In this document: piece after piece, positions 8,017 to 17,318 of the stretch
Layout of the letters: every line of letters starts with the position of its first letter
How positions within the stretch are numbered: position 1 is the stretch's first letter
NCBI RefSeq assembly: GCF_013408175.1
Contig: NZ_JACBYW010000006.1
Span: 372,001-436,000 of the forward strand
DNA from: Actinopolyspora biskrensis
GTDB taxonomy: Bacteria; Actinomycetota; Actinomycetes; Mycobacteriales; Pseudonocardiaceae
Direction of reading: 5' to 3'
Length of the DNA: 64,000 bases
Made by a program: the position numbers and the translations under genes
The notes under the pieces: model-generated
Database searches by the model: none
The model's input: the letters and a program-made list of their open reading frames with translations, nothing else
What the model was told of the DNA's origin: nothing

Positions 8017-8374
8017 GTGGGGAAGAACGCTTCCGGGACGGCGCCCGGAGAAATCCGGGGGCAGAGGCCCGGTCCGTCCCGCGCGATGTGCTTTCCCCGC
8101 GGACCGCCCGAGTTCGAACCGTGCCCACTCTCGGCACCGGAGGCCGCCCGAACCCGCCCCGAACCGCTCCGGAGGAGCTCGAACGGAGTGGTCTCGACTG
8201 AATCAGATAAGGGGTGCGCACGGCTTCGGAAGCGAGCACGCGGCTGTTGCGGCACACCACCATCGGCTTTTCCTACCCACCCGCACGAGTGCGGTCCACA
8301 CCTGCACTGCATCCCACTGGCAATTGATCAGCAGCGCGTCCTGGTCAACATGGCCAGCCGCGAGGAGCTCAGCA
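8017..8374. other. Intergenic, about 360 bp, no gene seen
   Basis: Frames on both strands overlap and show no motifs. It lies between the start of the leftward membrane-protein gene and the fragment starting at 8375, so it should contain the promoter of the former. Confidence 0.45.
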
Positions 8375-8806
8375 GTGCTGTTCGACGAACACCGCCAAGA
8401 CTGTTTCGACGCACTCGCCTGGGTCACAGCTCTGATGGAGGCGACGGCACCCGGGCAACTGAGCGAAGCGACACCGTGCACCGAGTACGACGCGCGCACA
8501 CGCATGGGGCACTTGATCGGCACCGCACACCGCGGGCTCGAAACCGCCGAAGGGGTCTCCACGCACGAGCCCCCGCACGTAGTGAGCGATGTTCCCGACG
8601 CTCAACCGGCCACGACGTACGCCGAGCTGGCCGACCGGATTCGGGCAGCGTGGGCACCCTCACGGCCCCATGACCAGGACGGCGAGCGTCATGGACGGCT
8701 CGGACCTCACCCCACCCCCGCCAGGACCTTCGCCCGCTCCAGCACCCCGCGCAGCATCTCGGGGGTGAGCCTGCCGGTGAAGGTGTTCTGCTGGCTGACG
8801 TGGTAG
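8375..8806 (+). pseudogene. Truncated DinB-like/maleylpyruvate-isomerase-type protein (TIGR03086-like)
   Basis: A GTG at 8375 has a good AGGAG site 7-8 bases upstream. The first about 95 residues match the N-terminal half of the mycothiol-dependent maleylpyruvate isomerase/TIGR03086 family: TPCTEYDARTRMGHLIGTA supplies the metal-binding type region. The similarity stops at AAWAPS (about 8661). The rest of the frame runs antisense into udgB and looks random. Full-length members have about 190 residues with a second conserved half (around VHGWDLA), which is absent. I therefore read it as a 3'-truncated gene remnant. Confidence 0.6.
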
Positions 8807-9474
8807 CAGCCCAGCAAGTGGAGCTCGCCTCCCTCTCGGCCGCTCAGCGTCCGCTCCGCACCGTGCCCGAACTTCGGCCGCGGCCGCGGGATCGTCCAGC
8901 CGTCCGCGGCCAGCACGGGCAGCAGCGACTGCCAACCGTAGGAACCGAGCACCACGACCGCCCGCAGCGTCGGCCGGAGCAGCTCCAGCTCGCGCGCCAG
9001 CCAGGGACGGCAGTTGTCCCGCTCGGCCGGGGTGGGTTTGTTGTCCGGAGGAGCGCACCGCACCGGGGCCGTGATCCGCACCCCGTTCAACCGCAGCCCG
9101 TCACCGACGGCCTCCGAGCTCGGGGCGGATGCCATCCCCACGTCGAACAGCGCGCGGTACAGGAACTCCCCCGAGCGGTCCCCGGTGAACATCCGCCCCG
9201 TGCGGTTCGCCCCGTGCGCCGCCGGTGCCAGACCGACTATCGCCACGGAAGCGTCGGTGGGCCCGAAGCCCGGAACCGGTCTGCCCCAGTAACGCTGATC
9301 GCGGAACGCGGCCCGCTTCTCCTCGGCCACCCGCTCGCGCCACTCCACCAGCCGGGGACAGGCGACGCAGCGCGTCACGGCCTCGTCGAGCTCGGCGACG
9401 GAGGAACTCGCGGGGGCGACTCCCGCCGGATCCTCGACCGGCCGGGTCACCAGTTCGGCTCTGGACTCGCTCAC
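8707..9474 (-). CDS. udgB: Family 5 uracil-DNA glycosylase (UdgB-type)
   Basis: A 255-residue enzyme that removes uracil and related deaminated bases from DNA. The Fe-S ligand cysteines start with RCVACPRLVEW near the N-terminus, followed by the family signature YWGRPVPGFGP, the uracil-pocket motif VGLAPAAHGANRTGRMFTGD and the C-terminal catalytic-loop region GCYHVSQQNTFTGRL. Further Cys residues (VRCAPP, RDNCRPWL) complete the cluster. The GTG at 9474 is my choice; the frame can extend to a GTG at 9516. It is divergent from the peptidase gene at 9553, and its 3' part is overlapped antisense by the fragment above. Confidence 0.88.
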   Translation of the reverse strand: MSESRAELVTRPVEDPAGVAPASSSVAELDEAVTRCVACPRLVEWRERVAEEKRAAFRDQRYWGRPVPGFGPTDASVAIVGLAPAAHGANRTGRMFTGDRSGEFLYRALFDVGMASAPSSEAVGDGLRLNGVRITAPVRCAPPDNKPTPAERDNCRPWLARELELLRPTLRAVVVLGSYGWQSLLPVLAADGWTIPRPRPKFGHGAERTLSGREGGELHLLGCYHVSQQNTFTGRLTPEMLRGVLERAKVLAGVG

Positions 9475-9552
9475 GCACCCACAGTGGCACACCCGAGCAC
9501 GGGCCGCGTACGACACACGCCCCGGCGGAGGATGCGACTAGGGTACGGAACC

Positions 9553-11031
9553 ATGGCAGCCAGCGAGGAAACCGACACCACCGGAGAGACGAACCAGCGA
9601 TCGGGCGCTCCCGCGGCGGAACCGACCGATGACCTGGTCAGCACGCATCACACGATCACGGCCAACGGCAAGCGACTGTCCTACACGGCGACGACGGGCC
9701 GGTACGTGCTGCGCGAGGAGTCGTTCACCGACGGTAAGTTCGACGGGCACGTGGCCAAGGCCGAGATGTTCGTGACCTCCTACATCGCCGACGCCCCCGC
9801 GAACAGCGACCGCCCCGTCACCTTCGCCTTCAACGGCGGCCCCGGCGCGGCCAGCGTGTTCCTGCACATGGGGTTGCTGGGCCCCCGGCGAGTCCTGTCC
9901 GGCGACGCCGGACAACCGGCCGCGCCCCCCTACGGGCTGGCGGACAACCCCGAGACGCTGCTCGCGCACAGCGACCTGGTGTTCATCGACCCGATCTCCA
10001 CCGGGTTCTCCAGGGCCGTGCAGGGCGGAAAGCCGGGTGACTACCACGGGTACCAGCGCGACATCGAGTCCGTGGGCGAACTGATCCGGCTGTGGACCTC
10101 CCGCAACGGCCGCTGGCTCTCGCCCAAGTACCTGGCGGGCGAGTCCTACGGAACGCTGCGCGCCGCCGCGCTGGCCGAGCACCTGCAGAGCAAGCACGGC
10201 ATGTACCTCAACGGCCTGCTGCTCGTCTCCGCCGTGCTCGACATGGGAACCATCCGGTTCACCGAGGGCAACGATCTCCCGTACAGCCTCTTCCTGCCGA
10301 GCTACGCGGCCATCGCCCACTACCACGGCAAGCACGGCGACCGACCGCTGCGCGAGGTGCTGGAGGAGGCCGAGGAGTTCGCCGCGCGGGACTACCCGTG
10401 GGCCCTCTCCAGGGGAGCCCGGTTGTCCGCGGAGGACCGGGAGGATGCGGTGCGGCGCACCGCGAAGCTGACCGGCCTGAGCACCGACTACGTGGACCGG
10501 GTGAACCTGCGCATCGAGCACATCCGCTTCTTCACCGAGCTGCTGCGCGAGCGGCGGTTGACGGTGGGCAGGATGGACGGACGGTTCACCGGGTGGGAAC
10601 CGGACGCGGGCGGCGAGCACTTCACCGACGATCCCAGCGTCTCCGGTCTCATCGGAGCCTTCTCCGCCGGGATCAACCACTACGTGCGCCAGGAACTGGA
10701 CTACGCCAACGACCTGCCGTACGAAGTGCTCTCCGCGCGGGTTCACCCCTGGTCCTACGCGGACTTCGAGGGCATGTCGGTGACGGCGGCGGACAAGCTG
10801 GCCAAGGCGATGCGCACCAACCCGCATCTGCGGGTGCACGTGGGCTGCGGTCACACCGACGGTGCGACACCGTACTACGCGGCCGAGCACACCCTGGCCC
10901 AGCTGGAGATACCGAGCGAGCTGCGGGACAACATCGAGGTCCGCTACTACCCGGCCGGGCACATGATGTACGTGCACGAGCCGTCGCGCATCAAGCAGTC
11001 GGCGGACCTCGCCGAGTTCGTCTCCAGGTGA
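9553..11031 (+). CDS. Serine carboxypeptidase-like hydrolase (S10 family)
   Basis: A 492-residue alpha/beta-hydrolase of the S10 carboxypeptidase type. The oxyanion region NGGPGAASVFLH, the nucleophile motif GESYG (Ser198), an acidic residue near GHTDGATPYY (Asp436) and a C-terminal His in PAGHMMY (His470) form the expected triad. No signal peptide is seen: the N-terminus is charged and hydrophilic, so it is probably cytoplasmic, unlike eukaryotic S10 enzymes. Such proteins are common in high-GC bacteria and annotated as peptidase S10; the substrate is unknown. The ATG at 9553 was chosen because the family alignment begins shortly after it. The gene is followed by a palindromic repeat and converges on the opp operon. 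Confidence 0.88.
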   Translation: MAASEETDTTGETNQRSGAPAAEPTDDLVSTHHTITANGKRLSYTATTGRYVLREESFTDGKFDGHVAKAEMFVTSYIADAPANSDRPVTFAFNGGPGAASVFLHMGLLGPRRVLSGDAGQPAAPPYGLADNPETLLAHSDLVFIDPISTGFSRAVQGGKPGDYHGYQRDIESVGELIRLWTSRNGRWLSPKYLAGESYGTLRAAALAEHLQSKHGMYLNGLLLVSAVLDMGTIRFTEGNDLPYSLFLPSYAAIAHYHGKHGDRPLREVLEEAEEFAARDYPWALSRGARLSAEDREDAVRRTAKLTGLSTDYVDRVNLRIEHIRFFTELLRERRLTVGRMDGRFTGWEPDAGGEHFTDDPSVSGLIGAFSAGINHYVRQELDYANDLPYEVLSARVHPWSYADFEGMSVTAADKLAKAMRTNPHLRVHVGCGHTDGATPYYAAEHTLAQLEIPSELRDNIEVRYYPAGHMMYVHEPSRIKQSADLAEFVSR

Positions 11032-11069
11032 AACCGGAGCTCGCAGGCCGGTTCGCTCGGGTGGTTGCG

Positions 11070-11352
11070 TGGCGGAACCCCTCGCGGGCGCTCGCTCCGG
11101 CGAGGCCCGACACCGGGTAGCGGCCTACACAACGTCGGGCCTTCCTCGCGAGAGCACCACGAGAGAACCAGCGGCGGCGCGGGTTGCCAGGGCGGATTCT
11201 TCGGCTCCGCCGGAGCCGAACCACACCACCCGAGCCACCGGCACCGCCGGGGGCTCTCAGGCGTGGGTCTCGCGAGGACAGCGCGCCCGTGGCGTAGGTG
11301 GCTGCTCGATGGGCGCGCTCCCGCAGCCGGGCGCCGACCGAGGTTCCCCCAC
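11070..11352. repeat. Palindromic intergenic repeat, inverted pair (copy 1)
   Basis: Two units of about 115 bp in opposite orientation (left 11070-11185, right 11236-11352) flank a central hairpin TTCGGCTCCG-C-CGGAGCCGAA at 11200-11220. The outer ends carry GGCGGAACC and, inverted, GAGGTTCCCCC. The left unit contains a CCGAC...GTCGG pairing around CTACACAACG. The element fills the gap between the convergent peptidase and oppF genes, so a transcription-stop or transcript-stabilising role is likely. Other copies: 21782, 27967, 58167, 62487, with partial ones at 34289 and 50031. Confidence 0.75.
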
Positions 11353-11390
11353 CCGCGCCGCCACGCGGAAAGAGCCGAGAAACGTAGCGC

Positions 11391-12425
11391 TCAGGAGACC
11401 ACGTGCTCGTTCCGCTCTGCGAAGTGGCAAGCACTCGGGTGCCCCTGCTCCGCGTCCGGGGCGAGCTCCCCGCCGTCCAGCCGCACGGCCAGCTCGGGCT
11501 GCTGCTCGGCGCAGATGTCCTCGGCCTTCCAGCACCTGGTGCGGAAGCGGCACCCGGAGGGCGGACTCGCCGGGCTGGGAACGTCGCCGGACAGCCGGAT
11601 GGTCTCCCTGCGGTTGCGCAGCGAGGGGTCCGGGACCGGCACCGAGGACAGCAGCGCCTGGGTGTACGGGTGCTGCGGGTGCTCGTAGATCTGGTCCTCA
11701 GTGCCCGTTTCCACGACCTTGCCCAGGTACATCACCGCCACCCGGTCCGAGAGGTGCCGCACCACGCCCAGATCGTGCGCGATGAAGATGTAGGACAGCC
11801 CGAACTCGGACTGCAGCTCGCCCAGCAGGTTCATGACCTGCGCCTGGATCGAGACGTCCAGCGCGGAGACCGGCTCGTCGCAGACGATCACCTTGGGCTT
11901 GAGCGCCAGCGCCCGCGCGATGCCGATGCGTTGCCGCTGCCCACCGGAGAACTGGTGCGGGTAGCGCCGCACGTGCTCGGGGTTGAGCCCGACGGTGTCC
12001 AGCAGCTCCTGGACGCGGCGCTGCCGGTCCCCCTTCGGAGCCACCTCGGGGTGGATCTCGAACGGCTCGCCGATGATGTCGCCCACGGTCTTGCGCGGGT
12101 TCAACGAGGTGTAGGGGTCCTGCAGCACGACCTGCATGTCCCTGCGCAGGCTGCGCAGTTCCGCCGCGCTCTTCTTGCCGAACATGTCGGCGCCCTCGAA
12201 CAGCGCGCTGCCGCTGGTCGGCTGTTCCAGCCGCATCAGCACCTGGGCCAGTGTGGACTTGCCGCAGCCGGACTCGCCGACCACGCCCAGCGTCTCGCCC
12301 CGGTTGAGGTCGAAGGAGACCCCGTCCACCGCGCGCACGTGGCCGATGGTCTTCTTGAACACCACTCCCTGCTGCACCGGAAAGTGCTTCACCAGGTCGC
12401 GGACTTGCAGGATCGGCTCAGTCAC
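11391..12425 (-). CDS. oppF: Peptide ABC transporter ATP-binding protein (OppF/DppF-type)
   Basis: A 344-residue ABC ATPase. Walker [13 protein letters not shown] signature [15 protein letters not shown], Walker [13 protein letters not shown] and H-loop IAHDLGVV are intact. The C-terminal oligopeptide/dipeptide domain with [16 protein letters not shown] and further Cys (CAEQQP) is typical of Opp/Dpp ATPases. It powers import of short peptides with OppD and the two permeases. It overlaps the end of oppD by 8 bp, so it is the last gene of the oppABCDF-type operon. Downstream lies the palindromic repeat. Confidence 0.93.
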   Translation of the reverse strand: MTEPILQVRDLVKHFPVQQGVVFKKTIGHVRAVDGVSFDLNRGETLGVVGESGCGKSTLAQVLMRLEQPTSGSALFEGADMFGKKSAAELRSLRRDMQVVLQDPYTSLNPRKTVGDIIGEPFEIHPEVAPKGDRQRRVQELLDTVGLNPEHVRRYPHQFSGGQRQRIGIARALALKPKVIVCDEPVSALDVSIQAQVMNLLGELQSEFGLSYIFIAHDLGVVRHLSDRVAVMYLGKVVETGTEDQIYEHPQHPYTQALLSSVPVPDPSLRNRRETIRLSGDVPSPASPPSGCRFRTRCWKAEDICAEQQPELAVRLDGGELAPDAEQGHPSACHFAERNEHVVS

Positions 12426-13437
12426 GGCTGATCAACTCCTCGGCGAAGTGGCAGGCGCTGTGGCGTCCCGCCCGGAGCTCGTGCAGCTCGGGGACCGTTT
12501 CGCGGCACTCCTCCTCGGCACGGTGGCAGCGCGGGTGGAACGGACATCCGGGCGGGATGTCGGCGAGGTTGGGCGGCAGCCCCTTGATGCTCGCCAGTTC
12601 CTCCCCCTTCTGGTCCAGCCGGGGAATGGACTCCATCAGTCCCTCGGTGTACGGGTGGGCGGGGCGTTTGTACAGCGACTCCGCGTCGGACTCCTCCACC
12701 ACGCGCCCGGCGTACATCACCGCGATCCGGTCGGCGACCTCGGCGACCACGCCGAGGTCGTGGGTGATCAGGATCAGCCCCATGTCGCGCTCGCGGCGCA
12801 GCTCGTCGAGCAGGTCCATGATCTGGGCCTGCACCGTGACGTCCAGCGCCGTGGTCGGCTCGTCGGCGATGAGCAGGTCCGGGTCCAGCGCCAGCGACAT
12901 GGCGATCATGGCCCGCTGGCGCATGCCGCCGGAGAACTGGTGCGGGAACTCCTTCACCCGCTGCTTGGCGTTCGGGATCTTGACCAGGTCCAGCATCTCG
13001 GCGGCCTTGGCCGTGGCGTCCTTGCGCGACATGCCCCGCCGGAAGCGGAACTGCTCGGCGATCTGGAAGCCCACGGTGTAAACCGGGTTGAGCGCGGAGA
13101 GAGCGTCCTGGAAAATCATCGCCATGTTCTCCCCCCGGAGTTCACGGCGACGTTCCTCCTTCGCGGAGAGCAGCTCCTCCCCGCGGTACCGGACGGTGCC
13201 CGCTGTGGCGAACCCGGGCGGGGTGTCCAGGATGCCCATCACCGTCTGGGCGGTGACGCTCTTGCCCGAGCCCGACTCGCCGAGCACGGCCAGGGTCTCG
13301 CCCTCGTCGACGTGGTAGCCCACGCCGTTGAGCACGTTGGCCGTCGCCTCGCGGGTGCGGAACTCCACGTGCAGGTCTTGCACTTCCAGCAGGCGCGGCT
13401 TCGGCGAGCCGCCCGTGCCGTCGTCGGTAGCCGACAT
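12418..13437 (-). CDS. oppD: Peptide ABC transporter ATP-binding protein (OppD/DppD-type)
   Basis: A 339-residue ABC ATPase with Walker [10 protein letters not shown], signature [15 protein letters not shown]-like segment, Walker [13 protein letters not shown] and H-loop [10 protein letters not shown], followed by the Cys-rich Opp C-terminal domain ([10 protein letters not shown]). The ATG at 13437 is preceded by GAGGAGG seven bases upstream; an in-frame GTG at 13452 would lack such spacing. It starts 15 bp after the oppC stop and overlaps oppF. Substrate range (di- or oligopeptides) cannot be told from the ATPases. Confidence 0.93.
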   Translation of the reverse strand: MSATDDGTGGSPKPRLLEVQDLHVEFRTREATANVLNGVGYHVDEGETLAVLGESGSGKSVTAQTVMGILDTPPGFATAGTVRYRGEELLSAKEERRRELRGENMAMIFQDALSALNPVYTVGFQIAEQFRFRRGMSRKDATAKAAEMLDLVKIPNAKQRVKEFPHQFSGGMRQRAMIAMSLALDPDLLIADEPTTALDVTVQAQIMDLLDELRRERDMGLILITHDLGVVAEVADRIAVMYAGRVVEESDAESLYKRPAHPYTEGLMESIPRLDQKGEELASIKGLPPNLADIPPGCPFHPRCHRAEEECRETVPELHELRAGRHSACHFAEELISRD

Positions 13438-13451
13438 AGCGGCCCTCCTCA

Positions 13452-14456
13452 CTACCTCTGTTTCGGGTCCAGCGCGTCCCGCACCGCGTCACCGAGCATC
13501 ACGAAGGCGAGCACGGTGAGCACCAGGAACCCGGCGGGGAACAGCAGCATGTGCGGGGTGCTGATGATGTACTGCTGGGAGTTCGAGATCATCATTCCCC
13601 AGGACACGACCGGGTTCTGCAGTCCGAGCCCCAGGTAGGACAGCGTCGCCTCCAGCCCGATGTACTGGCCGAGCGCGATGGTCGCGTAGACCATCACCGG
13701 AGCAATGCAGTTCGGCAGCACGTGCTTGAAGATGATCCGGCCGTGGCTGGCGCCCAGCGCCTTGGCCGCCTTCACGTAGTCCTGCTGCTTGGCCGCGATG
13801 GCCGCCGAGCGCATGATGCGCATGGAGATCGGCCACGCGAGCACCCCGATGGTCACGATCACCTGGGTCATGACCCGCAGCATCCCGGGAGCCCCTTCGA
13901 TCCCCGCGTTGAACACGGACAGGATCACGATCGCGCCGAGCACGAACGGCAGGCCGAGGAAGATCTCGGCGAACCTGGCCAGGAAGCTGTCGGTCTTGTT
14001 GCCGAAGTAACCCGCGACCAGCCCGACCAGCGAGCCGATGAGCACGGTGAGCAGTGTTGCCAGCACACCGACCACGATGGACGCGCGGGCTCCGTGGATC
14101 ACCCTGGTGTAGATGTCCCTGCCCAGGGCGTCGTAGCCGAACCATGCCTCGGCCGAAGGCCCCTCGCGGGCCAGCGACAGGTCCTGCGCGTTCGGGTCGC
14201 CCGACGCGAACAGCCCGGGGAAGGCCGCGATCGCGAGCAGGAACAGCACGATCAGTCCGCCGATCACGAACAGCGGGCGGCGGCGCAGGTCGAGCCAGGC
14301 ATCGCCCCAGAGTCCCCGCTGCTTCTCCCGGGGTTTCGACCCGACTTCGGGGCTCCCTTCGTGCTGCTGCGGGGAGTCCCGCCGCACCTCGTCCACGCCT
14401 TCGGCATCAGCCCCGGTGCTCAGGGTGCTCTGCCTGCCTTCGCCTGGGTCAGTCAT
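13452..14456 (-). CDS. oppC: Peptide ABC transporter permease (OppC/DppC-type)
   Basis: A 334-residue inner-membrane permease. A charged cytoplasmic N-terminus of about 60 residues precedes the first TM segment (PLFVIGGLIVLFLLAIAAF). The binding-protein-dependent transport signature EAA loop appears as AAKALGASHGRIIFKHVLPN. About six TM segments in total, as expected for the OppC subfamily with its N-terminal extension domain. It overlaps the end of oppB by 8 bp, so the two permeases are translationally coupled and should form a heterodimer. Confidence 0.93.
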   Translation of the reverse strand: MTDPGEGRQSTLSTGADAEGVDEVRRDSPQQHEGSPEVGSKPREKQRGLWGDAWLDLRRRPLFVIGGLIVLFLLAIAAFPGLFASGDPNAQDLSLAREGPSAEAWFGYDALGRDIYTRVIHGARASIVVGVLATLLTVLIGSLVGLVAGYFGNKTDSFLARFAEIFLGLPFVLGAIVILSVFNAGIEGAPGMLRVMTQVIVTIGVLAWPISMRIMRSAAIAAKQQDYVKAAKALGASHGRIIFKHVLPNCIAPVMVYATIALGQYIGLEATLSYLGLGLQNPVVSWGMMISNSQQYIISTPHMLLFPAGFLVLTVLAFVMLGDAVRDALDPKQR

Positions 14457-15375
14457 ATCGGATCCTCGGGTCCAGAGCCGCGTAGAGAATGTCCACCAGC
14501 AGGTTCATCAGCAGGTAGACGAGCACCAGCAGGGTGACCACCCCGGTCACGGTGATGCCTTCCTGGCCTTGGATGGCGCTGAAGACCAGCCCGCCGATGC
14601 CGTGGATGTTGAACACGCCCTCGGTCACGATGGCCCCGCCCATCAGCGCACCGAAGTCCGTTCCGATGAAGGTGATCACCGGGATCAGCGAGTTGCGCAG
14701 CATGTGCACCGAAACGACCCTGCGGGGGGTGAGCCCCTTGGCCGTGGCGGTGCGGATGTAGTCGGCCCGCTTGTTCTCGAACATCGCCGTGCGGGTGAGC
14801 CTGGCGATGTAGGCCATGGACAGGCTGCCCAGCACGAGGCCGGGAACGATCAGCTGCCCGATGCCGGGATCGGCGCCCACGGAGGGCTCCATCCACTCCA
14901 GCTGGACGCCGAACACCACCTGGATCACGAAGCCGCTCACGAACACCGGAACGGCGATGAGGAACAGGGTGGCCGCCAGCACGAGGTTGTCCACGAAGCC
15001 CTTGCCGCGCAGCGCGGTCAGGATTCCCGCCGCGATGCCGATGATCGCCTCGAAGATCAGGGCGATGGTGGCCAGTTTGAGCGTTACCGGGTAGGCCTGC
15101 TGGATCAGGGTGCCGACCTCGATCCCGTTGAAGGTCTCCCCGAAGTTGCCCTGGAACAGCTGTCCGAGGTATAGGACGTACTGCACCGGCAGCGGCTGGT
15201 CCAGATTGTACTGCTCGGTCATCTGGTCGATGAACGCGGGTGGGCAACCGCGCGGACCGCACAACCCCGCGAAGGGGTTTCCGGGGATCGCCCAGACCAG
15301 CGAGTAGATGATGAACGTTGTTCCGATGAAAACCGGAATCAACTGCAGCAGTCGCCGCAGTATGTATCGGCCCAC
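14449..15375 (-). CDS. oppB: Peptide ABC transporter permease (OppB/DppB-type)
   Basis: A 308-residue permease. The N-terminal signature RRLLQLIPVFIGTTFIIY (first TM), the EAA loop TATAKGLTPRRVVSVHMLRN and about six TM segments identify the OppB/DppB family. A periplasmic loop contains two Cys (GLCGPRGCPP) that could form a disulfide. An unusually strong hairpin lies between it and the upstream binding-protein gene. Partner of OppC in the membrane channel. Confidence 0.93.
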   Translation of the reverse strand: MGRYILRRLLQLIPVFIGTTFIIYSLVWAIPGNPFAGLCGPRGCPPAFIDQMTEQYNLDQPLPVQYVLYLGQLFQGNFGETFNGIEVGTLIQQAYPVTLKLATIALIFEAIIGIAAGILTALRGKGFVDNLVLAATLFLIAVPVFVSGFVIQVVFGVQLEWMEPSVGADPGIGQLIVPGLVLGSLSMAYIARLTRTAMFENKRADYIRTATAKGLTPRRVVSVHMLRNSLIPVITFIGTDFGALMGGAIVTEGVFNIHGIGGLVFSAIQGQEGITVTGVVTLLVLVYLLMNLLVDILYAALDPRIRYD

Positions 15376-15399
15376 CGAACCTCCTTCTACAAGGACACA

Positions 15400-15438
15400 A
15401 CCCGGTCCACCGCCGCTCGTGACGGCGGTGGACCGGGT
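15400..15438. terminator. 16-bp perfect hairpin between oppA and oppB (attenuator/stabiliser)
   Basis: CCCGGTCCACCGCCG (15401-15415) and CGGCGGTGGACCGGG (15423-15437) pair perfectly around a 7-base loop; the flanking A and T extend the stem to 16 bp. It lies 20 bp beyond the binding-protein stop and inside the operon. Such structures commonly reduce readthrough or protect the upstream mRNA so that binding protein is made in excess of permease (known for ABC import operons; inferred here). Confidence 0.7.
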
Positions 15439-15456
15439 ACGACTACGAAAACCGGG

Positions 15457-17112
15457 TCACTGGGTGGGTTCGGCGACCTTGAGGCTCGTGATCGCGACGT
15501 TGGTCCGGGTGTTCAGCGTGCCCTCGGCCAACCGGTCCGACCGTGCGCCCTTCACCGTCTGGGTGAACAGCGGGGCCGACGGCATGTCCTCGGCGAGCTG
15601 CTTCTCGGCCTTGCCGTAGAGCTCGTTGGCCTCGTCGACCGTGGCGGCCCGGTCGGCCCGGCCGATCATGTTGTCGAACTCCTCGTTCGAGTAGCCGGTG
15701 TAGTTGGCCGATCCGCTGGTGGTGTACAGCGGGTTGAGGAAGGTGCGCGGCGTGGGGTAGTCGGCGACCCAGCCGTAGCGGTACGGCCCGCTCATCTCCT
15801 GGTTGTCCATCTTGTCCTGGAAGGTGCTGAAGGTGGGCACCCCGTTGGTGCCGACATCGATGCCCAGGGTGTCGCGAATGCTGCCCGCCACGGCGGTCAT
15901 CCATTGCTTGTGCGCACCGTCGGCGTTGTAGCTCAGGGTCATCTGCCCGTCGAAGCCGCCGGCCTTCTCCAGGTACTCCTTGGCCTTGGCCGGATCGTAC
16001 TCGCACCACTGTCCGCAGGTGCCGTCCGTGCGTCCCGGCATGCTCGGCGCGGTCCAGCCGTCGGCGGCGGTGGCCGAACCGTTGAAGACCGTCTCGACGA
16101 TCTGCTGCCGGTCGATGGCCAGCGAGATGGCCTTGCGCAGGTCCGGGTTCTGGAACTTCTCCTCGTACAGCGGCAGGCTGAGCGTGGTCAGCCCCATCCG
16201 GTCCTTGGAGATGGCGCGGTCGCCGAGCTCCTCCTTCCACCGGCCGTCGGCCTGGGCGGAGGTCGGAATCGTGTTGATCACGTCCAGGTTGTCCGACTTG
16301 AGGTCCTGGTAGGCGGTCTGGGCCTTCTCGTAGACGACCAGTTTGACCGCGTCGGCGTTGCCCGCGTCCGCGCCCTTGTAGTCCTCGTAGCGGGTCAGGG
16401 TCAGGCTCTGGCTCGGGGAGCGGCTCTCGAACTCGTACGGCCCGTTGCCGATCGGGTTCTCGGCGAAGCCTTCCTTGTCCTCGAAGAAGCTCTCCGGCAG
16501 CGGCACGAAGGTCTGGTAGCCGAGCTTCTCGGGGAAGACGGTGAACGGCTGCTTCAGGGTGATCTCGAAGGTGTGGTCGTCCACGACCTTCAGCCCGGAC
16601 ATCTTCTCGGCGCTCGGCTCCGGCGGCTTCTTCGGCCCGTCGCCGTCCGGATCCGCGGGGTGGACCTCGTCGTAGCCCTGGATCCGCTTGAACATGTTGG
16701 CCTGCTGCTGGCCGTTGGGGGCGTAGGCGGCGTAGTTCCAGGCCCGGACGAAGTTGTCGGAGGTGACCTCCTCGCCGTCGTGGAACTTCCAGCCTTCCTT
16801 GAGCTCGACCGTGTAGGTCTTCTTGTCGTCCGCACGCTCGATGGACTCGGCCATCGCGTTGCGCGCCTCGAAGGTGTTCGGGTCGTACTCGACCAACCCG
16901 GTGAACATGGGGTTGAACACCTGGCTGCCGAAGGTGTCGTTGCTGTTGGTGGGGACCAGCTCGCTCTGCGGCTCGCCCCACTGGACGGTGATCGGGTCCT
17001 CGAGGGTTCCGGTTGCCTCGGTGACACCACCGCCACCGCCTCCGCAGCCGGCGGCCAGCAGGGCCGCCGACAGCGAGGCCGCGACCGGCGCGACCATGCG
17101 TCGCTTGCGCAT
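15457..17112 (-). CDS. oppA: Peptide ABC transporter substrate-binding lipoprotein (OppA/DppA-type)
   Basis: A 551-residue extracytoplasmic solute-binding protein of SBP family 5. The N-terminus has a basic n-region (MRKRRM), hydrophobic core and lipobox LLAAGC, so it is a lipoprotein anchored at the outer face of the membrane. Typical segments include LKEGWKFHDGEEVTSDNFV and IGNGPYEFES. The ATG at 17112 has GGGAGG six bases upstream and gives a proper signal peptide; the frame extending to 17226 does not. First gene of the operon; the 200-bp upstream gap holds its promoter. Confidence 0.93.
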   Translation of the reverse strand: MRKRRMVAPVAASLSAALLAAGCGGGGGGVTEATGTLEDPITVQWGEPQSELVPTNSNDTFGSQVFNPMFTGLVEYDPNTFEARNAMAESIERADDKKTYTVELKEGWKFHDGEEVTSDNFVRAWNYAAYAPNGQQQANMFKRIQGYDEVHPADPDGDGPKKPPEPSAEKMSGLKVVDDHTFEITLKQPFTVFPEKLGYQTFVPLPESFFEDKEGFAENPIGNGPYEFESRSPSQSLTLTRYEDYKGADAGNADAVKLVVYEKAQTAYQDLKSDNLDVINTIPTSAQADGRWKEELGDRAISKDRMGLTTLSLPLYEEKFQNPDLRKAISLAIDRQQIVETVFNGSATAADGWTAPSMPGRTDGTCGQWCEYDPAKAKEYLEKAGGFDGQMTLSYNADGAHKQWMTAVAGSIRDTLGIDVGTNGVPTFSTFQDKMDNQEMSGPYRYGWVADYPTPRTFLNPLYTTSGSANYTGYSNEEFDNMIGRADRAATVDEANELYGKAEKQLAEDMPSAPLFTQTVKGARSDRLAEGTLNTRTNVAITSLKVAEPTQ

Positions 17113-17318
17113 TCGTTTCCTCCCGCTGTCTACGTGACCTCTCGCGGGACACCGCGAAAGTCGCCACGCCGACGATCTCGATCGTCGGATGAGTGCGAGC
17201 GTAAACATAAGGGAGACACAGTTCACGACAATGTGCTGTCACAAAGCCGTCACATTCTTTCTCGATTCAGCGGGATTGTCACTCAATCAGCGGAATAAAT
17301 TATTCCACATTCTGAGAA

